Made by a program: the position numbers and the translations under genes. The notes beneath the pieces are model-generated. The model saw only the letters and a program-made list of their open reading frames with translations, was not told the origin of the DNA and ran no database searches. A stretch of 8,895 nucleotides of DNA from Candidatus Latescibacterota bacterium (GTDB lineage Bacteria; Blakebacterota; Blakebacteria; Blakebacterales; Blakebacteraceae), in assembly GCA_023135015.1 (NCBI GenBank), contig JAGLTZ010000148.1, positions 1 through 8,895 of the forward strand. The letters run 5' to 3'. Below are positions 6,847 through 8,895 of the stretch, one piece after another (positions within the stretch are counted from its first letter, which is position 1; each line of letters opens with the position of its first letter).

Positions 6847-7079
6847 TCTCTGGTATCGATAATTGCAACTGTCGTGCCAGTAATGGCTCAGCTGTGCTAT
6901 CCAGGGAAGGTTGAGATCGAAACCGTGTCTGCGGTGCTGCACAGGCAAGGTAGTTTGGAACTGGAACATAAAAATGGTGGCAGGCGCCTGAAAGAAAGGT
7001 TGTCACGAAGAACTTACATTCCTGCCTGGTTGGCGAAATTCAGCACCTGGTAAGGGTCTGGGAGTGTCATAAGCAGTTG
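6847..7079. other. Intergenic stretch without a recognised gene
   Basis: This is the middle of the divergent region between the minus-strand operon and the plus-strand membrane gene. It should hold the operon promoter, but no convincing -35/-10 pair was found on the minus strand. A perfect 10-bp palindrome, CAGGCGCCTG, sits at 6981-6990. Open frames on both strands lack a ribosome binding site and recognisable protein character. Confidence 0.5.
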
Positions 7080-7119
7080 ACAGCCGCCGCCTGTGCTACA
7101 GCCTCATCGCGGCGGCTGT
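7080..7119. repeat. Perfect 11-bp GC-rich inverted repeat, possible operator or stem-loop
   Basis: Bases 7080-7090 (ACAGCCGCCGC) are the exact reverse complement of 7109-7119, with an 18-base spacer that itself holds CTGT-gct-ACAG (7091-7101). A consensus-like TTGACA at 7077-7082 overlaps the left arm by three bases, but no good -10 hexamer is found 16-18 bases further on. No T-run follows on either strand, so a terminator is unlikely. It lies 80 bases before the membrane-protein gene start and could be a repressor site or an RNA hairpin in its leader. Confidence 0.5.
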
Positions 7120-7150
7120 AATGATTTATAAAACCTTTCGGCTGAAGTGG

Positions 7151-7190
7151 TGTATATATAGAAAGGATGGGCATCCCAACGATTTGGAGG
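7151..7190 (+). promoter_or_regulatory. -10-like AT-rich box and ribosome binding site of the membrane gene
   Basis: TGTATATATAG at 7151-7161 resembles a -10 element, but no matching -35 was found and a -10 here would give a short leader. GGAGG at 7186-7190 lies eight bases before the ATG at 7199 and fixes that start. The ribosome binding site is well supported; the promoter box is weak. Confidence 0.4.
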
Positions 7191-7198
7191 ACGATCCG

Positions 7199-7726
7199 AT
7201 GACGAACGAACAGGCAAATGAAACGACTTACAGGCCCTCCGGCCATCACCCGGCCGCGTGGGTATTAATCGCCCTCGGCAGTCTCCTCCTGCTCAGCAAC
7301 CTCCTCGATATCGGTGGTGGTATCTTCTTTATCGTTCTGGGCGGCGCCTTTCTGGCCGGGCATCTATCAACCCGTAATTACGGTCTGTTAATCCCCGCGA
7401 TGATCCTGATCGGGATGGGTGCAGGTATATCACTAAGCGATCTGGAGCTCTTCGGTTTTGAAAACTACTGGGTTCCCTTCTGCCTCGGGATAGGATTTGT
7501 CGCAATCTACCTGATCGACCGGACGACCTGGTTTCAGAGCGGTACCTGGCCCCTCTGGCCGGGAGGTTTCCTCGTTCTCATCTCAGTCTGGGGGGCGGCG
7601 TATGAGGCCGGCTGGATCGATCAACTTTGGTGGGATTTCGTGGATATCATGGAGGTATGGTGGCCGGCCCTGATCATACTATGGGGGGTCACCCTGCTGA
7701 GAAGGCGAAAAAAAGTAGAGGATTAA
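7199..7726 (+). CDS. LiaI/LiaF-like polytopic membrane protein
   Basis: This is a 175-residue protein dominated by hydrophobic segments at about 20-37, 40-56, 61-80, 90-107, 117-135 and 151-168. A polar N-terminus (MTNEQANETTYRPSGHH) precedes them and a basic tail (RRRKKVED) follows. Segments of the form WP-hydrophobic-LGV-LL with terminal Arg/Lys, here WWPALIILWGVTLLRRRKK, and early ILIALGSLLLLSN-type runs recall the LiaI-LiaF-like transmembrane region found in envelope-stress proteins. The C-terminal extramembrane domain of true LiaF is absent, so only a membrane-module call is justified. The start was chosen from the GGAGG eight bases upstream; an in-frame ATG at 7121 would add 26 non-conserved-looking residues and lacks a ribosome binding site. 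It stands alone on its strand, divergent from the redox operon and overlapping the peptidase gene tail-to-tail by 4 bases. Function is unknown; membrane-stress sensing is an inference from the fold. Confidence 0.75.
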   Translation: MTNEQANETTYRPSGHHPAAWVLIALGSLLLLSNLLDIGGGIFFIVLGGAFLAGHLSTRNYGLLIPAMILIGMGAGISLSDLELFGFENYWVPFCLGIGFVAIYLIDRTTWFQSGTWPLWPGGFLVLISVWGAAYEAGWIDQLWWDFVDIMEVWWPALIILWGVTLLRRRKKVED

Positions 7727-8895
7727 AAAACACTCGAAGGAGTGCCCGCCTGCTCTGTGAGCAGCTCGGCACCGGTCTCCGTTATCACCATGATGTCCTC
7801 CAGCCGGATCCCGAAGGATCCGTAAATGTAAATCCCAGGCTCATTGCTGAAGGTCATTCCAGGTTCCAGCGGCAGGGTATTATCCTGAACAAGGTAGTGC
7901 CACTCGTGCCCGTCCATCCCGATGCCATGGCCCAGGCGGTGGGTGAAGTACTTGTAGCCGGGCCCGTACCCTCCACGGTCTATTACGTCGCGGGCGGCCC
8001 GATCCACCTCTCCTGCGGGAACGCCCGGGCCCGCGGTCTCCAGCGCCGCTGTCTGGGCATCCTTAACCAGCGTCCAGACCCTCCTCTGCTCTACTGAAGG
8101 TTCCCCGAAGATAGCCGTCCGGGTGATATCCGAGCGGTAGCCATCTACTGTGGTGCCACTATCGCACAGTACCACCGTCCCCTCCTTTATCTCCTCTTCC
8201 CTGGCGGTGCCGTGAGGATAAGCGGAATTCTCACCAAACAGGACCAGCCCGCCGCCGCTATAGCCGAGCCGGCCGTATGCGGCCGACAACAGCCGTTTGA
8301 AATCACGCTGGTTCATTCCAGGTACCATCGAACTGAAGACAGCCCTGAGGGCCTCCAGGGTGACACGGTTGGCATGCTGCATCAGGTCAATTTCTGAGAG
8401 GCTTTTAATCGCACGACATCCCCTGGTGACCGGATCGGCCGAGGTAATTGTCAGGGCCGGGGCATCCCTGCCGATGCAGTCGGCCACATGGTAGTAGGTG
8501 GTCTCCTCCAGTCCCAGCCTGCCGGTGCGCATACCATGATCGGCGAGGACCGAGGCAATCAGCGCATAGGGGCTCTCGTGCTCCTCCCATGTCCTGATAT
8601 CATCCCCGAAGCGGATCCCCTGAGCTGCACGCATCCTTTCAAATGCCGGACAGACCCAGGAAGGGGGTCCCTCCCGAGGAAGGATCAGGGCAAAGGTCCG
8701 CTCGCTCCTTCCCCACCTCATATCGGCGAAATAGAGCATGCTGGTACCGCCCAGCATCAGGATGCCGTCCAGTCCCTCGTCAGCCATGAGCCTCTGCGCC
8801 TTGATGATACGGTTCCAGCGTTCCTCGTCAGTTATCGCGTGTGGCTCGTCGCTCGTCATCGGTTCCAGGGTTGCGACAGCCTCGGGCAGCTGTTC
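7723..8895 (-). CDS. M24 family Xaa-Pro-type metallopeptidase (5' partial)
   Basis: This is a pita-bread-fold metallopeptidase, probably an Xaa-Pro dipeptidase or aminopeptidase-P-like enzyme. Numbering from the ATG at 8859, residues 1 to about 150 form the creatinase-type N-terminal domain, and about 155-378 the catalytic domain. All five expected dinuclear-metal ligands are present: Asp233 (CDSG), Asp244 (SDITRT), His311 (GHGIG), Glu340 (NEPG) and Glu354 (RLED), with the usual 11-residue Asp-Asp spacing. His216 (PHG) fits the active-site histidine. The reading frame stays open for 12 more codons to the window edge (EQLPEAVATLEP), and no good Shine-Dalgarno precedes the 8859 ATG. Related proteins I recall from Gemmatimonadota and Acidobacteriota carry a similar LPxAxxxLxPMT segment after an export signal, so the true start is probably outside the window and the enzyme may be exported. 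Its TAA overlaps the TAA of the convergent membrane gene. Confidence 0.93.
   Translation of the reverse strand, partial: EQLPEAVATLEPMTSDEPHAITDEERWNRIIKAQRLMADEGLDGILMLGGTSMLYFADMRWGRSERTFALILPREGPPSWVCPAFERMRAAQGIRFGDDIRTWEEHESPYALIASVLADHGMRTGRLGLEETTYYHVADCIGRDAPALTITSADPVTRGCRAIKSLSEIDLMQHANRVTLEALRAVFSSMVPGMNQRDFKRLLSAAYGRLGYSGGGLVLFGENSAYPHGTAREEEIKEGTVVLCDSGTTVDGYRSDITRTAIFGEPSVEQRRVWTLVKDAQTAALETAGPGVPAGEVDRAARDVIDRGGYGPGYKYFTHRLGHGIGMDGHEWHYLVQDNTLPLEPGMTFSNEPGIYIYGSFGIRLEDIMVITETGAELLTEQAGTPSSVF
7725..7745 (-). terminator. Small Rho-independent-type terminator of the peptidase gene
   Basis: On the minus strand CACTC (7744-7740), loop CTTC and GAGTG (7735-7731) form a 5-bp stem, extendable by G-U pairs, followed directly by six T (7730-7725). 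It sits within the last codons of the peptidase gene, and the T-run includes part of its stop. The stem is short, so efficiency may be low. A second perfect hairpin, CTGCTC-tgt-GAGCAG (7750-7764), lies just upstream on this strand and could be chance in coding sequence. Confidence 0.45.

Noticed and set aside
6632..7006. N-terminal extension of the small secreted protein frame up to 7006
   Set aside because: It would bury a clear signal peptide, spans the inverted repeat and low-quality Arg/Pro-rich sequence, and ignores the strong AAGGAGG placed seven bases before the 6631 ATG.
6754..7053. Plus-strand 99-residue ORF in the divergent region
   Set aside because: No ribosome binding site, overlaps the structured region on the other strand, and the translation resembles no family. 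An internal start at 6826 gives a hydrophobic stretch ending VMA|Q, but with no basic N-terminus and only a distant GGAG.
7121..7198. Longer start for the LiaF-like membrane gene
   Set aside because: The ATG at 7121 has no ribosome binding site and abuts the inverted repeat, whereas GGAGG sits eight bases before the 7199 ATG.
1..8895. CRISPR arrays, tRNA or rRNA genes, phage or toxin-antitoxin genes
   Set aside because: No regularly spaced repeats, cloverleaf or conserved rRNA segments, and no recognisable genes of these classes were seen.

Overview
The window looks like a piece of a chromosome from a diderm (two-membrane) bacterium with moderately high GC. A periplasmic adaptor, a lipoprotein with a six-bladed-propeller signature and a probably exported M24 peptidase together recall Gemmatimonadota or related FCB-type lineages. 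That placement rests on family resemblance recalled from memory, not on a marker gene. No rRNA, tRNA, CRISPR array, insertion sequence or phage gene was seen.

Layout. (1) Positions 1-3786, plus strand: the end of an operon for a MacA/MacB-type ABC export system. It has a HlyD/MacA-like membrane-fusion adaptor (55-1197), then an 851-residue permease (1231-3786) made of two complete MacB/FtsX permease modules fused in tandem. No ATPase or TolC-like gene is inside the window; they may lie upstream. (2) Positions 6631-3790, minus strand: a tightly coupled three-gene operon converging on the ABC operon with only 3 bases between stop codons. In order of transcription it encodes a small secreted protein with four cysteines spaced exactly 11 residues apart, a 666-residue double-propeller lipoprotein, and a membrane-anchored thioredoxin-fold protein with a CIAC motif. 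The junctions are TGATG and ATGA overlaps. (3) Positions 6632-7198: a 567-base divergent intergenic region. Its left third carries a long inverted repeat with nested hairpins just before the ribosome binding site of the small secreted gene, so it may be a structured mRNA leader. Its right end carries a perfect 11-bp inverted repeat. (4) Positions 7199-7726, plus strand: a polytopic membrane protein resembling LiaI/LiaF-type membrane regions. (5) Positions 7723-8895, minus strand: an M24 Xaa-Pro-type metallopeptidase that runs off the right edge. Its stop codon overlaps that of gene (4), and a small Rho-independent-type terminator lies in its last codons.

The most interesting unit is the minus-strand operon: a four-cysteine exported peptide, a propeller lipoprotein and a thiol-redox protein behind a possible RNA-structured leader. 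The composition resembles loci in Bacteroidetes where NVEALA-type peptides neighbour six-bladed-propeller proteins. The adjacent MacA/MacB-type genes invite, without proving, the idea that a folded disulfide peptide is exported: E. coli MacAB-TolC exports the four-cysteine enterotoxin STII from the periplasm.
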